Shown in pieces: positions 1 to 12,271 of a stretch of DNA of 64,000 nucleotides. This DNA is from Hofstenia miamia (taxonomy: Eukaryota > Xenacoelomorpha > Acoela), in contig SCFE01000016.1 in the NCBI GenBank assembly GCA_004352715.1, positions 2,576,459-2,640,458 of the forward strand, written 5' to 3'. A program made the position numbers and the translations under genes. The notes beneath the pieces were generated by a model, which saw only the letters and a list, made by a program, of their open reading frames with translations, was not told the DNA's origin and made no database searches. The stretch's first letter is position 1. Each line of letters opens with the position of its first letter.

Positions 1-27
<27 letters not shown>
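1..27. repeat. TA dinucleotide microsatellite
   Basis: The window opens inside an uninterrupted TA repeat. Similar repeats border most large assembly gaps in this window. Confidence 0.9.
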
Positions 28-32
<5 letters not shown>

Positions 33-444
33 TTCCCGTTAAATTCTGAATAAATTTTGGACAAAGTACCGGTATACGCAACACCTTTGCAGCACATACA
101 TAAATTTATATAACTTCAAAATTTCCGCGTGCTATCACTTTAACTTGTGACACTATACCAATATAATAATATTGCGACACATGATACGAATTTACTCTAA
201 GAATACATGCTACGCACCGGATCGAAAACTTTACATTTAAGCAGCTCTTAAAGTAATTCACAATACATTACAAATGTCAAAGTCCGGTTAGATAAATCGC
301 ATAACTTCTACTTACAATTTGAAATATAGAAATGGGACAGTATTGAACCTCAATATAGAAATCGATATCGTTTTGCGTACACTTTAAATATGTATTTTGA
401 GAAATAATCGGAAACTAACGAGAGACATCTTAATTGCAATCAAC

Positions 445-944
445 CTAACCCTATTTTACCAAGGGCCGATTTGACCCCTTTCCATATTTTTAGATATAAC
501 TTAGAGGCCGTTTTTTTAAATAAACTATCATTCCTTGACTTTTTTCTTTAACCTGTTCTGCAACTTTTGACGAAAAACACTCAGCGAGGGGTCAAGGGTT
601 ACAAAGTCCATGAAAAACGGACATTTTTTGGGACATTCAAAAATATCAATTTTGTATGTAAAGGCTATAAATTGAAACCAATGCATAATTTTCAATGCAA
701 AATTAAATTAAATGTTTTCTATGTTATTTTTTGCAGGATAGGCATTTCTTTCGATTCCTATTTAGTAAAATTTAATTAATCGTATCGCAAAATGGTTTTC
801 TCAAGATGTACATCACATTTCAAAGTATTTCCACACCAAATTTCGTTTTGATAAGATGTACCGTTTCCGAGATCTTAGGAGGGGAATAAAACGCCACCCC
901 TTAGGAATAACTGCTACAAAAAAGCCCAGGTAAAATAGGATTAA
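445..944. mobile_element. Candidate piggyBac-like MITE
   Basis: The two ends form an imperfect inverted repeat: CTAACCCTATTTTACC on the left and the complement of GGTAAAATAGGATTAA on the right. The right end is flanked by TTAA and the left by CTAA, which would be a TTAA target with one mutation. There is no transposase ORF between the ends. The 70-codon ORF at 567-779 inside it has no recognisable feature. Size is about 500 bp. Family assignment rests only on the TTAA-like ends and is tentative. Confidence 0.4.
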
Positions 945-3900
945 GTGATCAAATGTGGTGTGAACCATTGCGAAATTTTTTTAAAAAATTGAAAAAAATC
1001 GGCCCTCAAAATCTTAGTTTTTAATGTATAATTGTTTAGAAATTTTTTATTTAATCACTCAAAATCAATATTGAAAAGTTGACGGGTGAAACATTCCACT
1101 ATATCCCCACATCAGCATAATATATAACAATAATAGAATGAATTTTTAGTTTCTAAACGAATATAACTCTTCCTACGATGGATCGAAAAGGAAGATAATT
1201 TAGCAATTATCTAAAAACAATCTGAAATCTACAGTTAGTGCCAAAACTCGGAGACTGCGTGTACAAGTGCATGCATTTTGGGTGATTGTTCCCTTGATTA
1301 TTACTACTCATATTTCAACCAATGGAAGCACATTATAAACAGGTATGAGCCATTTATATGATTAACATTGATTTTTCTATTGTAACTATCAAAGACTGGC
1401 GCGCAAAAACAGCTAAGCCTATGGTGGAAACTGGTAGCAGTGTAATAAAAAAGTGATCAAGAAAACCAGTGCAAAGACTGATCAAAGTGTCCAATATCAT
1501 CCTACGACAAATCCTGCTACTTCCAGTGCTGATATTCAATCGCAGCTGCCTGAAAATGTGAAAGTGTGTATTGGAGGTATTTGTTGTAGACTGAGTGGGC
1601 TTTAGCACAGCTCAAAGAATATTAAGGACGCATAACTATCAATATATGATAGGGAGACAAGTATTTTCAGACGAGATATTAACAAAGGAGTTTGCATCAC
1701 ACAAAATTCCAGTCAGAAAACTTCGAAAACTGGTATTTTGTACAAATATTAAACAAACATACACACAATAGGCTTTGATAATTCAAGAATTAAGAACATA
1801 AAAATCAAACTCTTTAAATTGTTGACAAAAAAGAAGTTTAAAGGGAACCACGAAATCCCTTGAATCATTTTCGTTAAGCAAGAGCTTACTTACACTATGC
1901 ATTAACAATAAAAAGCTATTAAGAAAACGTTACACTAGTCGACCAGTAAAGAGCACCACTAAAGAAAATCCAATGGGATTGAAAAATATTCAAGATTTTT
2001 AAAAAAATTGCCAAACCAACAAGGCCAGTGAAACAACTTCTATGAACAAACAGCAATAAAGAAGAATTAGCATAAAATAGTCAAAAGTTCTTTGGTCAAA
2101 AGGACATGATTTGAGAACACAAAATACGAAAATTCTAGAATAAATTAACTGACATAATGGATGTGTATTTAACCACACATTATTGAACTCAACTTACTAA
2201 AAAAACAATTTCAAAATTTCAGACATTGAAATAAATATTTAGTCCAAAAGTAAAGCTGCTTTTAATAGAGGAAGATGAAAACTTTTGCTGTAAGCTCCTC
2301 TAGCGAAAAGAATGTTGAAAAATATCGCTTTATTGGAAATAAAATATTTCGAATGAAAACTAACTTAGAACAAGGTAGAGCAAGTTGACTAATAAATCTA
2401 TTTACATAAAACAGTGCAAAAACTGATAAACCACGTTTGCTATCAGATCCGCTTACTTAAGTGAGAGTTACAAGCCAAATTGGGCAAACTAAGGTTAAAT
2501 GAGAAGAAAAATGATAAGCAAAAATTTGAAAGCAGAACTGCAAACAAAATGCCGAACAGTTGAAAACTACTGATTTTATCAAATCTATACATAGTGACTA
2601 ATGCTTACATTATTCTCACAACTTGAAATCTTTTTCTTTCGACAGGGTTATCAGAGGACGTATATGAACAGATCTCATTAACAATATCAAAACCTTATGT
2701 TCAAATGAAAAGCAACTTGCATGCAGAAATACATGTGCAAATAATGCGAAAAGACACATGGATTCTCAATTTGAAAGGAAAAGCAATTTACATTTTGGCG
2801 CCATTTGAATCATCCGCTCAAAACAGAAATTTTCTTCCATTTATTATATAAGGCTTCTAACAGTATTTCAATTAGTAGAATTTTTTCGTAGATATTTCAA
2901 TTCAATATTTCTTTAGATAGCATGTGTGATGTAATGTTGCACACTAACTGAAAGTGACAACTGTCATTAACAAATAAAAAAATTAAAACTGAAAATAAAT
3001 GCAAGTGTTGATAGATCGTATGTAATATGTATTCAAAACAGACTTGTCAACGAGCCGAGCTTCTAACGAGCGGAGTCGAGCTTCAGCAGAGTACTGGATA
3101 TACAACGAGCCCAAAACGAGCCGTTTTTAAGCAAACCAAATTTCTGCTGCTTGTTAATTTAATTATGCAGATTTTTCTTATTTTTTCATTCAATGCTTCA
3201 TACTTTTAATCTTATTTTAGAAATTGAAAGATTTAGCCCTCATTTTTTAACTTGTCCTAAAATACTTTAGGAAAACGAATCATTAAGAGGGGCATTAATT
3301 TCATGATTATTGTTTAGCCTATATTCATTTCATTCCGTAAAACCAATATTTTGTTGTCATCCTGCAATCGATAAGTTGTTTCGTAAACGTTTGCCCTGAT
3401 CCTAAAGCTGAAAAACTCCCGTTAACATCGATTTATAGAACTTTCATTCGCATAGTATATAACAAATTAACAAACTCAGAAAATACATTTCCGACTTAAA
3501 AAATTCCAAGTTATCGGGTGTAAAACTAATAAAGAAATATATATTTTAAATGAAATAATTAAATGATAATTAATTGCTACAGTAACGGACGTTGAAGTAT
3601 TTGACGTAGATTATTGTGAAAATATAATTATACATTTGAAAAATATTCTTAAGTTTAAGTTAGTTTGGTAGTGTATGGTAGGTAAATGCCCGATGCTTTA
3701 AAAAATATTGGTATATAACGTGAACGCCATTGAATTATCACAGGAAGCGGATAATGCGAAATGGATGTGGAACACAATAAAGATTGTAGAAAGTGTTAGA
3801 TGAAATAGTCAAGCGGTGAAAGGCAAAATTAATTAAAATCAAAAGCGTGAGTCAGGTGTAAATGTCATGGAAAGTAAGAAACACGCACAACAACTACAAA

Positions 3901-3996
3901 TTCCCTGATCAAAACACTTCCGAAAAAAATCAACAACCACAACAAATGAATTGGCCAAAACAAAAGATTTAAAAAATAGCGAAATAAAAGAAGTGT
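945..3996. other. Gene-free AT-rich DNA, probably GAK intron
   Basis: No exon could be recognised on either strand. Short open stretches (for example 1445-1605 plus) have no family signature. A small patch at 3050-3125 is rich in GAGC/GAGCCG motifs and may be part of an old repeat. If the GAK gene continues leftwards, this is intron sequence. Confidence 0.4.
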
Positions 3997-5021
3997 GTGG
4001 TAATATATATATATATATATANNNNNNNNNNNNNNNNNNNNNNNNNNNNNNNNNNNNNNNNNNNNNNNNNNNNNNNNNNNNNNNNNNNNNNNNNNNNNNN
4101 NNNNNNNNNNNNNNNNNNNNNNNNNNNNNNNNNNNNNNNNNNNNNNNNNNNNNNNNNNNNNNNNNNNNNNNNNNNNNNNNNNNNNNNNNNNNNNNNNNNN
4201 NNNNNNNNNNNNNNNNNNNNNNNNNNNNNNNNNNNNNNNNNNNNNNNNNNNNNNNNNNNNNNNNNNNNNNNNNNNNNNNNNNNNNNNNNNNNNNNNNNNN
4301 NNNNNNNNNNNNNNNNNNNNNNNNNNNNNNNNNNNNNNNNNNNNNNNNNNNNNNNNNNNNNNNNNNNNNNNNNNNNNNNNNNNNNNNNNNNNNNNNNNNN
4401 NNNNNNNNNNNNNNNNNNNNNNNNNNNNNNNNNNNNNNNNNNNNNNNNNNNNNNNNNNNNNNNNNNNNNNNNNNNNNNNNNNNNNNNNNNNNNNNNNNNN
4501 NNNNNNNNNNNNNNNNNNNNNNNNNNNNNNNNNNNNNNNNNNNNNNNNNNNNNNNNNNNNNNNNNNNNNNNNNNNNNNNNNNNNNNNNNNNNNNNNNNNN
4601 NNNNNNNNNNNNNNNNNNNNNNNNNNNNNNNNNNNNNNNNNNNNNNNNNNNNNNNNNNNNNNNNNNNNNNNNNNNNNNNNNNNNNNNNNNNNNNNNNNNN
4701 NNNNNNNNNNNNNNNNNNNNNNNNNNNNNNNNNNNNNNNNNNNNNNNNNNNNNNNNNNNNNNNNNNNNNNNNNNNNNNNNNNNNNNNNNNNNNNNNNNNN
4801 NNNNNNNNNNNNNNNNNNNNNNNNNNNNNNNNNNNNNNNNNNNNNNNNNNNNNNNNNNNNNNNNNNNNNNNNNNNNNNNNNNNNNNNNNNNNNNNNNNNN
4901 NNNNNNNNNNNNNNNNNNNNNNNNNNNNNNNNNNNNNNNNNNNNNNNNNNNNNNNNNNNNNNNNNNNNNNNNNNNNNNNNNNNNNNNNNNNNNNNNNNNN
5001 NNNNNNNNNNNNNNNNNNNNN
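3997..5021. other. TA microsatellite followed by 1000-N assembly gap
   Basis: A TA repeat (3997-4021) runs into exactly 1000 N (4022-5021). The round size suggests a placeholder. ORFs predicted across the gap are artefacts. Confidence 0.95.
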
Positions 5022-5141
5022 GGTCTAAGACCCAAACAAAAAGGGAAGTTGGGGACGGATTCTGACTAATTTTCATTTTTTTAAAAAGAACGAAATCGTG
5101 TCTTTCAAATAGTAAATGAGCGAACTAAATAGATTTTCACC

Positions 5142-5145
5142 TACA

Positions 5146-5206
<61 letters not shown>

Positions 5207-5232
5207 GTATATATATACATATATATAATATA
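5142..5232. repeat. TA-rich microsatellite with interspersed TGTA/TACA units
   Basis: About 90 bp of nearly pure TA repeat interrupted by short GTA/ACA units. It abuts the 5' end of the LINE remnant that follows. Confidence 0.85.
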
Positions 5233-5239
5233 TAATATA

Positions 5240-6086
5240 AATTAGCCTTTGACAATGTGACTTACGAAGTTTTGAAAAAAATTGTCTACTTGGGATACCT
5301 AACTATAAAAAAGTTATTTTTAATAAACTAAAGGTCTAACATACATGGAAATAATGAGGTTTTGAAGAAGCAACCAATATTTTGAATACACTGCCATGGA
5401 CTTTTACGATATAAACGTTAGTAAATTATCGTAGAAGTCTATGACACTGCGTAAGTCACTAAGGAAATTCCTATATTATTGGCGAGCGAGTTTGAAAAAC
5501 ATACGAATTTAAATATTCAAACAAAATTAATCACATGAGGTAAGGCCAGGCGATCGTGGAGGTCAAGGAATATCCCCATTTCTGCTAATGAGGTGTTTTG
5601 GGAAAATCGCTGTCAAAGAATTCATTGAATCAAATCTGTGCCGCAGTAATGAATTATTTTATCTATGTGATATCACAGTAGCAGAGAAAGAGAATAAATA
5701 AAATCTTTAATTGGTCCATCTTCACTATGTATAAGATAAACAGACAGGCAATAAACTGCATGAACTGAAAAATTCTACCGCCATTGCACTATATGAAGTA
5801 ATATGTAAATATGGTTAAACATTTACACACATTTCGAGAAAACACTTTGCTTTGAAAAAATATATCAGCTATAACCGCACTTGCATTAATAAAAAGTGAA
5901 TTTTGTAATAACTCTTAAACTACGAAATCTTGGAACAAACTACCCTATGAAATTAGAAGTGAAGAAAACCTACACATGTTAAAGAAACTTCTAAAACAAC
6001 ATCTTAGCAAATCAATACCCATACGGAACATCAAAACGTTTGAATGCCTGGCGAAATATTTAGTGCAATATATTTTTTATTTTTAA
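5240..6086 (+). pseudogene. Decayed LINE reverse-transcriptase fragment (CR1/L2/jockey-type ORF2 3' end)
   Basis: Two separated plus-strand blocks resemble LINE ORF2. At 5244-5330 the reading AFDNVTYEVLKKIVYLGY matches the reverse-transcriptase block usually read as AFDxVxHxxLLxKLxxxG. At 5922-6086 the reading SWNKLPYEIRSEENLHMLK matches the C-terminal WNxLPxxIRxxxxLxxFK signature of non-LTR retrotransposons, and it ends in a TAA stop. The 600 bp between them is full of stops, and the catalytic YADD box is not seen. The element is dead and 5'-truncated at the TA repeat. The clade within LINEs cannot be decided. Confidence 0.6.
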
Positions 6087-7228
6087 TTCTTCAATGTGTA
6101 GCTTAGTTTATTTATATTTTATCGTTTTTTGTGTATTTGTAAACAATTATATATTGAAATGTATATATAATTTGCAAATTTGAAAGTTCATGAAAATACG
6201 CAAAATAAACTTGAAATAAATCTGTTGAAGTGTTGATATTTTGCTGTGTTGTCATTATTTTTTGTATAGCACATAAACTTCCACTTACTTACAGTAATAA
6301 ATATTGCGTTCTCCTTTTTTAATGACTTGACTGCCGCTTGTATATATGGAGGAATGATAAAATTTTACACAATGTAATACTGATCCTTTTTAAATTTGAA
6401 GATCTTATTTGAATTTGAATTTCCTAGAAATAGGGTTTGGCCAGAAAGTGTCGAAAATAATATTTTTCTTCAGTTATATGCAATGAAATACTGCGTCCAC
6501 AAAAAATTGGACAACAAAGAATTTATAAAAAATTAAATCGGTTTTACAGCTGGTTTCGCTAAACTATATTTCAAAACGCAAAATAAGCGAGATTTTGCAG
6601 ATGTTACACATTTAGAAAACCAATAAAACCAGCATTCTGTCGTTTGGCTAAATCTCTGCAATTCCACCAAAATCCAATTACAGATTTACAATTTACAATG
6701 GTAAAGAATACTACTGGAAATGCCATTGGGTGAATATGTGAAAATACGTTAGCTTTTGCGTAATTCAAACACTGTTCACAACAACGATATGTTATAACAT
6801 GTAGCATTCGTACTTCATAGATACATTGCATACAAAAAGCCAAAACACGGTTTGCTTTGAAAAAAAATATGTTAAATTTATAGTTTCAGGCACTTGAATT
6901 CAGAAAGTGATTCAAACTTTTAAACATCACGTATTAGTACTAAAGTTATTTAGAACTGATTTTTTACCAAAATTCATGAAATAAATTTGAAGGGTCCTTT
7001 AATATTTATCTCCAAAAAAAGTAGGCTGAAATATTCTTATGACAAAAATATGACCCAATTGTATACACTTAATTCTCTATTCGGAGTGTCAAACGTTTAG
7101 TGATAGTCTTGAAAATATCGGAAAACTATTTTATATTATATATAAATACACAGGCTATTGACGGTTACATACTGTCATCTTATCAAATCTTATTATTATG
7201 TTACTGATATATATATGTAGAATTATAC
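6087..7228. other. Intronic AT-rich DNA left of the GAK exon
   Basis: I looked on the minus strand for the next GAK exon (a DxWALGC and HPF block should follow) and saw none. The 79-codon minus ORF at 6604-6843 has no recognisable domain. Best read as part of the GAK intron. Confidence 0.4.
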
Positions 7229-7951
7229 CTGAGCCTCATTGATTGGAAAATTTTGGTAAAGATCTAAAACTTCTGGAGTGCGATACATTGGAGTAGTGTT
7301 TGTGATAATTTCATCTTCGACTAAACTTCGACGTAAAGCTGTCCAGTCGTGATCAGGATAATGTGCAGTAGTGGTGGCACTACCGAAATCACAAAGTTTA
7401 ATGCGGTTTGAATCTGACGAAGTTAACAAGAGATTCTCTATTTTCAAGTCCCGGTGTATGATAGGGGGCGATTGAGTGTGTAAGTACTGAACAGCTAAGG
7501 CAGCCTGGTAGAAAAAAATAACAACGTTACTCAGAGATAGACTCCCAAGGAGATAGCGACTCTGTAAATATTCTGTTAAATTACCTCCGGTGCACATTTC
7601 CATTAAAATGAGATACTCATTCCCACCTTGGCGCTCGTTTGTAGAAGACGCGGCTGCATAGAATTTGATTATATTAGGATGATTACCCAGTTTTTTCATA
7701 AAATTAATTTCTTTAATGATTTTTTCATTTGTTTCTTTATCATGAGATAAAAGCCTTTTTAAGGCGTAAACTTTGCCTGAATGAATGTCAGCAGTTTCAA
7801 ATACAATTGCAAATCCACCACTAGCAAGCACACGTTTAACTTTGAGGGTAAGTTTTCCAATTTCAATGTTTTGGCCAGTGAAATCCTTACACGAAGAATC
7901 ACCGTTTCCAGAGGAAAACATTCCAAACGCCGATTTTAAAAAATCAGCCAT
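7229..7951 (-). CDS. GAK-like: Cyclin-G-associated kinase (GAK/AAK1 family), first coding exon, kinase domain, partial
   Basis: This exon encodes 241 residues, from ATG at 7951 to a CAG followed by a gtataa splice donor at 7228. The kinase domain shows the glycine loop LASGGFAIVFE (residues 42-52), the ATP-binding Lys in YALKRLL (about K65), the catalytic loop HRDLKIENLL (166-175), DFG in LCDFGSATT (188-190) and the activation-segment end TPMYRTPEV. The N-terminal ...FTGQNIEIGKL lead-in and the SATTTAHYPD segment are typical of GAK rather than AAK1 or BIKE. The family phosphorylates clathrin adaptor mu subunits; GAK also carries PTEN-like and J domains and helps Hsc70 uncoat clathrin vesicles. 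The rest of the kinase domain and those C-terminal domains lie to the left, beyond the window or in the gap. The reading frame is undamaged. An extra upstream non-coding exon cannot be excluded. Confidence 0.93.
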
Positions 7952-8331
7952 GACTAAATAAAGTAAAAATATTAACTTAGAAAATTAAAAAAATGAATAA
8001 GAAATTGTATACTCATTGATAAATGTAAATTTGATACATTAAGTTTAACAATATTATCCATATATTGTTATGCCATTTATCATTTATATAGAAGAGTCAG
8101 ATTTTAATAACATCCATACCATAAGCATGGCAAAATATTAATTTCAAAAAAACGAGCCTGGCGTTCTAAACCGAATTTATCAATGAAAATAGGAAATAAG
8201 AATACTAGCTTTTTTAGAATAATATGTACATAACTAAAAAATTAATGACATTTGTCTAGTTAACCAGTTTAGGAAACAGGTTAAAATCAAATTAGAGATA
8301 TAATATTATTTCTCAAGGTCTGTTTCATCAG
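7952..8331. other. Upstream region of the GAK-like gene
   Basis: Immediately 5' of the GAK start codon on the minus strand. AT-rich, with no ORF and no convincing core promoter motif. The promoter or a 5' UTR exon presumably lies here or further right. Confidence 0.3.
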
Positions 8332-9329
8332 AACCATGTACGCTTTAATATTAGTTAAAAATTTCTTCTGAACAAAATAAAATATGAATCTATAGCAAGC
8401 ATAGCTTTAGCAGCAAACAATTATATTTAAATACATCACACAAAATTTCACACTTCTGTAAAATTGATAATGATGTCATTAAAGTTGGGTTAGAGAAACA
8501 CGTTGTGTTGTTTAGGAAAATCATTATTCAAAGAAAACAAAAATGTGCATCCAACCAAACTAGACTTATTGCTTGAAGTTGAGTTAACAGAAATTAAATT
8601 GAATACGGTTATATGAAAATTCGATTGCTTTGCTAAAATCAAACTGAGAATGTGTTAACAAATTATATTAAAGATTTATTTTGCTACAACAGAACTAATG
8701 ACAATTCGTTACATGTGAGACTAATTACAAGTATCAAAACTGTTTCTATATTTTACATCTCAAATTTAAATTATTTTGAGGTTTCCCATTTGTATTGTAC
8801 CTAAAGTCTTCATTAAAACGTACTGGAACACGCATGTAAAGTATGATGATCTTGTTCCGGAATTCACACATTCATGATTGGCAAAAGCTTAAACAAAATG
8901 CTCATGAATTGAAATTTTCCATTCCAATGGACTTTCTCAAGTATTGTCCAAAATGTGGCCAGAATATTTTTACGTTATGTAATCAAAGTAAGTTTAAAAC
9001 CAAAAACACATTCTCCTTACTTCACTAAAAATTGCACTTAAACACAAAGAATAAAATTATATTACATGGCCCAGTGTAGAACGATGTGAGTTGGATCTCC
9101 CAAATATTCACAAACTAAGCATGATCAGGCGAATAAGTTGTTACAAATGCTAAAAAATATAGGATTTTACCATTAAAGCGATGTATGAATACTCTGGGTA
9201 ATAAAGCTTTGAACTTGAAACTCACTGTTTCTATAAACATTCCGTAGGTCTATTTTCAAAAAATTACGATACTCCTACAAGCGAATAAAACAAAATTTAC
9301 GTCTTTTGTTGTTTCACCATTCATGCGCA

Positions 9330-9380
<51 letters not shown>

Positions 9381-10380
9381 CCATGTACGCTTTAATATTA
9401 GTTAAAAATTTCTTCTGAACAAAATAAAATATGAATCTATAGCAAGCATAGCTTTAGCAGCAAACAATTATATTTAAATACATCACACAAAATTTCACAC
9501 TTCTGTAAAATTGATAATGATGTCATTAAAGTTGGGTTAGAGAAACACGTTGTGTTGTTTAGGAAAATCATTATTCAAAGAAAACAAAAATGTGCATCCA
9601 ACCAAACTAGACTTATTGCTTGAAGTTGAGTTAACAGAAATTAAATTGAATACGGTTATATGAAAATTCGATTGCTTTGCTAAAATCAAACTGAGAATGT
9701 GTTAACAAATTATATTAAAGATTTATTTTGCTACAACAGAACTAATGACAATTCGTTACATGTGAGACTAATTACAAGTATCAAAACTGTTTCTATATTT
9801 TACATCTCAAATTTAAATTATTTTGAGGTTTCCCATTTGTATTGTACCTAAAGTCTTCATTAAAACGTACTGGAACACGCATGTAAAGTATGATGATCTT
9901 GTTCCGGAATTCACACATTCATGATTGGCAAAAGCTTAAACAAAATGCTCATGAATTGAAATTTTCCATTCCAATGGACTTTCTCAAGTATTGTCCAAAA
10001 TGTGGCCAGAATATTTTTACGTTATGTAATCAAAGTAAGTTTAAAACCAAAAACACATTCTCCTTACTTCACTAAAAATTGCACTTAAACACAAAGAATA
10101 AAATTATATTACATGGCCCAGTGTAGAACGATGTGAGTTGGATCTCCCAAATATTCACAAACTAAGCATGATCAGGCGAATAAGTTGTTACAAATGCTAA
10201 AAAATATAGGATTTTACCATTAAAGCGATGTATGAATACTCTGGGTAATAAAGCTTTGAACTTGAAACTCACTGTTTCTATAAACATTCCGTAGGTCTAT
10301 TTTCAAAAAATTACGATACTCCTACAAGCGAATAAAACAAAATTTACGTCTTTTGTTGTTTCACCATTCATGCGCATCTA
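8332..10380. repeat. Tandem duplication of about 1.0 kb (8332-9333 and 9379-10380) separated by TA repeat
   Basis: The sequence 8332-9333 recurs at 9379-10380 with a constant offset of 1047 bp and no difference that I could see by eye. Both copies end in a TA microsatellite (9331-9378 and 10379 onward), which suggests unequal exchange, replication slippage at the TA repeat or an assembly duplication. Each copy has a 61-codon ORF (8843-9028, 9890-10075) containing CPKCG and LC, but it has no recognisable family and no flanking exon evidence, so I do not call it a gene. Confidence 0.9.
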
Positions 10381-10410
10381 TATATATATATATATTTCAC
10401 TATATATATG

Positions 10411-10441
<31 letters not shown>

Positions 10442-10449
10442 GTGAAATA
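10381..10449. repeat. TA-rich hairpin with TTTCACT/AGTGAAA arms
   Basis: TATTTCACT at 10393-10401 is the exact reverse complement of AGTGAAATA at 10441-10449. The sequence between is TA repeat that can itself pair, so the whole unit could form a long AT hairpin. Confidence 0.7.
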
Positions 10450-11520
10450 ATTATCTTCATGATTTTTACGCATATTCGAGAATATAGTGTTGGCTGATTA
10501 ATCCATCAGGGAATATCGCAATAACTCTATAAATGAAAAGCATTATCATTGAAGGCATAAACCCTTATTCCGATATACGACAATATGGAAGAATGAATTT
10601 AACAGATTATTAGTAAGGCGTCCATTTTGCATTTTAACATTTTCTCTGATTTCAATGACAATTTAATATTAAATTAAATAGTCCAAATTCATTGTATGTT
10701 ATAGTCTGGAACGGATCTAGAAATTTTCAAACAGATTGGCGGTTTCACATAAATTTAAGTTAAAAATAGATAAATAAATAATAATGAAGCACTGAATTAT
10801 AAAATGAGTTGATTAACAGAACTATTTAAAATTCATGACTCACACTTTAATTTTTAGACTGGATTCAACATTGGCAATAAACGCATCAGATTATGATTTT
10901 AAAACTATAACCTGCGCATCTTTTACCACAGCCAAGGGGGGGGGGTAACCCCGCTCACCTTCTAAACTCGTTCCTAGTTAGTTATAATGTATATTAGAAG
11001 AATAAATACTTTTGTACACCAAACTCTAAAACTGAAGGGCTTTTGACAAAAACCTGAGATATCGAGGACCCTACTTCATTGAATGACTATGTAGACACAG
11101 GCAAATAAATAATATCAGGATATAGCTTTATCTGTAATGAACAGTCAGTCATCAAGGGAAAATGTGCTAGACAATAACCTGTGAGTTCTTCGAGTAACTG
11201 TAGGAGAACATGTTAAGCACAACTTTGCTACTCATTTTCGAAAAGTGATCTTTAGATTTTCTATCGAATTGTTGTTTTACCCAACGTAACAGAAGGTAAG
11301 AGGCTCTTAGTGAAGCCAGAATTAATTCGAAAGTAATCTAGGTACGCAAATAGCCATCCTTGTATACGGCCGGTTGCGGCTTCAATTTTCAAATCACGAT
11401 TTTTAGCGCTCGTAAGAATAACTTAGATTTTGATTTGAAAACTGAATCAAACAGAATTCTTACAATTAATAATGAGTTTTATACAAAGTCAGTTGAACTC
11501 GAGATAAATTATACAATAAA
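10450..11520. other. Gene-free region with a short G tract
   Basis: No coding or mobile-element signature found. A run of ten G occurs near 10936-10945. Confidence 0.4.
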
Positions 11521-12271
11521 AATGTTATTGTCGACCACTCCTACAAATAAAAATTTAAGGCCGATTGTGGCCAGCCAAAGAGCTATTTGTTCCACGATCT
11601 TAACCCTATTTCTATTGGTGTTACTTTTCAATGAATTGACAAAACGTGTTGAAACGGGATTTAGTTATGATTTTATAATTATAAAATTAAGCAAAAGAAC
11701 TAATTTGGTTTTTGACGCAAATTTTATTGATAGTTGTTATGATTGTGTAAAGTATGCATGCATAATATACGGCATACTTAGGNTCCCGGACATGAGGGAG
11801 GAAGATATTCGGAAGATGGTGCGACATATCAAGAAAANCACTCCTACAAATAAAAATTTAAGGCCGATTGTGGCCAGCCAAAGAGCTATTTGTTCCACGA
11901 TCTTAACCCTATTTCTATTGGTGTTACTTTTCAATGAATTGACAAAACGTGTTGAAACGGGATTTAGTTATGATTTTATAATTATAAAATTAAGCAAAAG
12001 AACTAATTTGGTTTTTGACGCAAATTTTATTGATAGTTGTTATGATTGTGTAAAGTATGCATGCATAATATACGGCATACTTAGGATTTCTTTTGTGTCA
12101 AGCGATTTTAGTTACGGGCACGGTCGAATCAACGGGCCTATTGTTATAGATAAGAGCTACGGACCGGGCAGGGGCACAAGCACCGGCCAAATCCTAGCTT
12201 ATAACTCATTATATAAAAAATATATCCAAAATCTAAAAGTCCACAAGAGCGACTTTTCCACATCTACATAA
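11521..12271 (+). CDS. Unidentified ORF, interrupted by an N-bounded duplication
   Basis: The frame is open to TAA at 12269-12271. The first in-frame ATG is at 11521; the frame is also open upstream to about 11360, but without ATG. After removing the internal duplication and linker the product would be roughly 150 residues, with one hydrophobic stretch near the start (STILTLFLLVLLF) that could be a signal anchor or membrane helix, followed by a polar tail with a GPIVIDKSYGPGRG segment. I do not recognise the family. An open frame of this length is longer than expected by chance in AT-rich DNA, but there is no homology, splice or expression evidence. It could equally be spurious. Confidence 0.25.
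11536..12085. repeat. 247-bp direct duplication flanking a 54-bp linker bounded by single Ns
   Basis: 11536-11782 and 11839-12085 appear identical. Between them lies N, 54 bp of more GC-rich sequence (11784-11837), then N. The same arrangement recurs at 47154-47745. An assembly or gap-filling artefact is the likeliest explanation. Confidence 0.85.

Noticed and set aside
3839-5076. ORFs of 340-403 codons spanning 4022-5021
   Set aside because: They consist almost wholly of N translated as X; the same applies to ORFs over the gaps at 27582, 40017, 42092 and 44185.
5142-5232. CRISPR-like or satellite array
   Set aside because: It is a plain TA microsatellite with no spacers.
8843-9028. 61-codon ORF with CPKCG, present twice (also 9890-10075)
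   Set aside because: Resembles a zinc ribbon only by two Cys; no family match, no splice context, and the pair is only a consequence of the 1-kb duplication.
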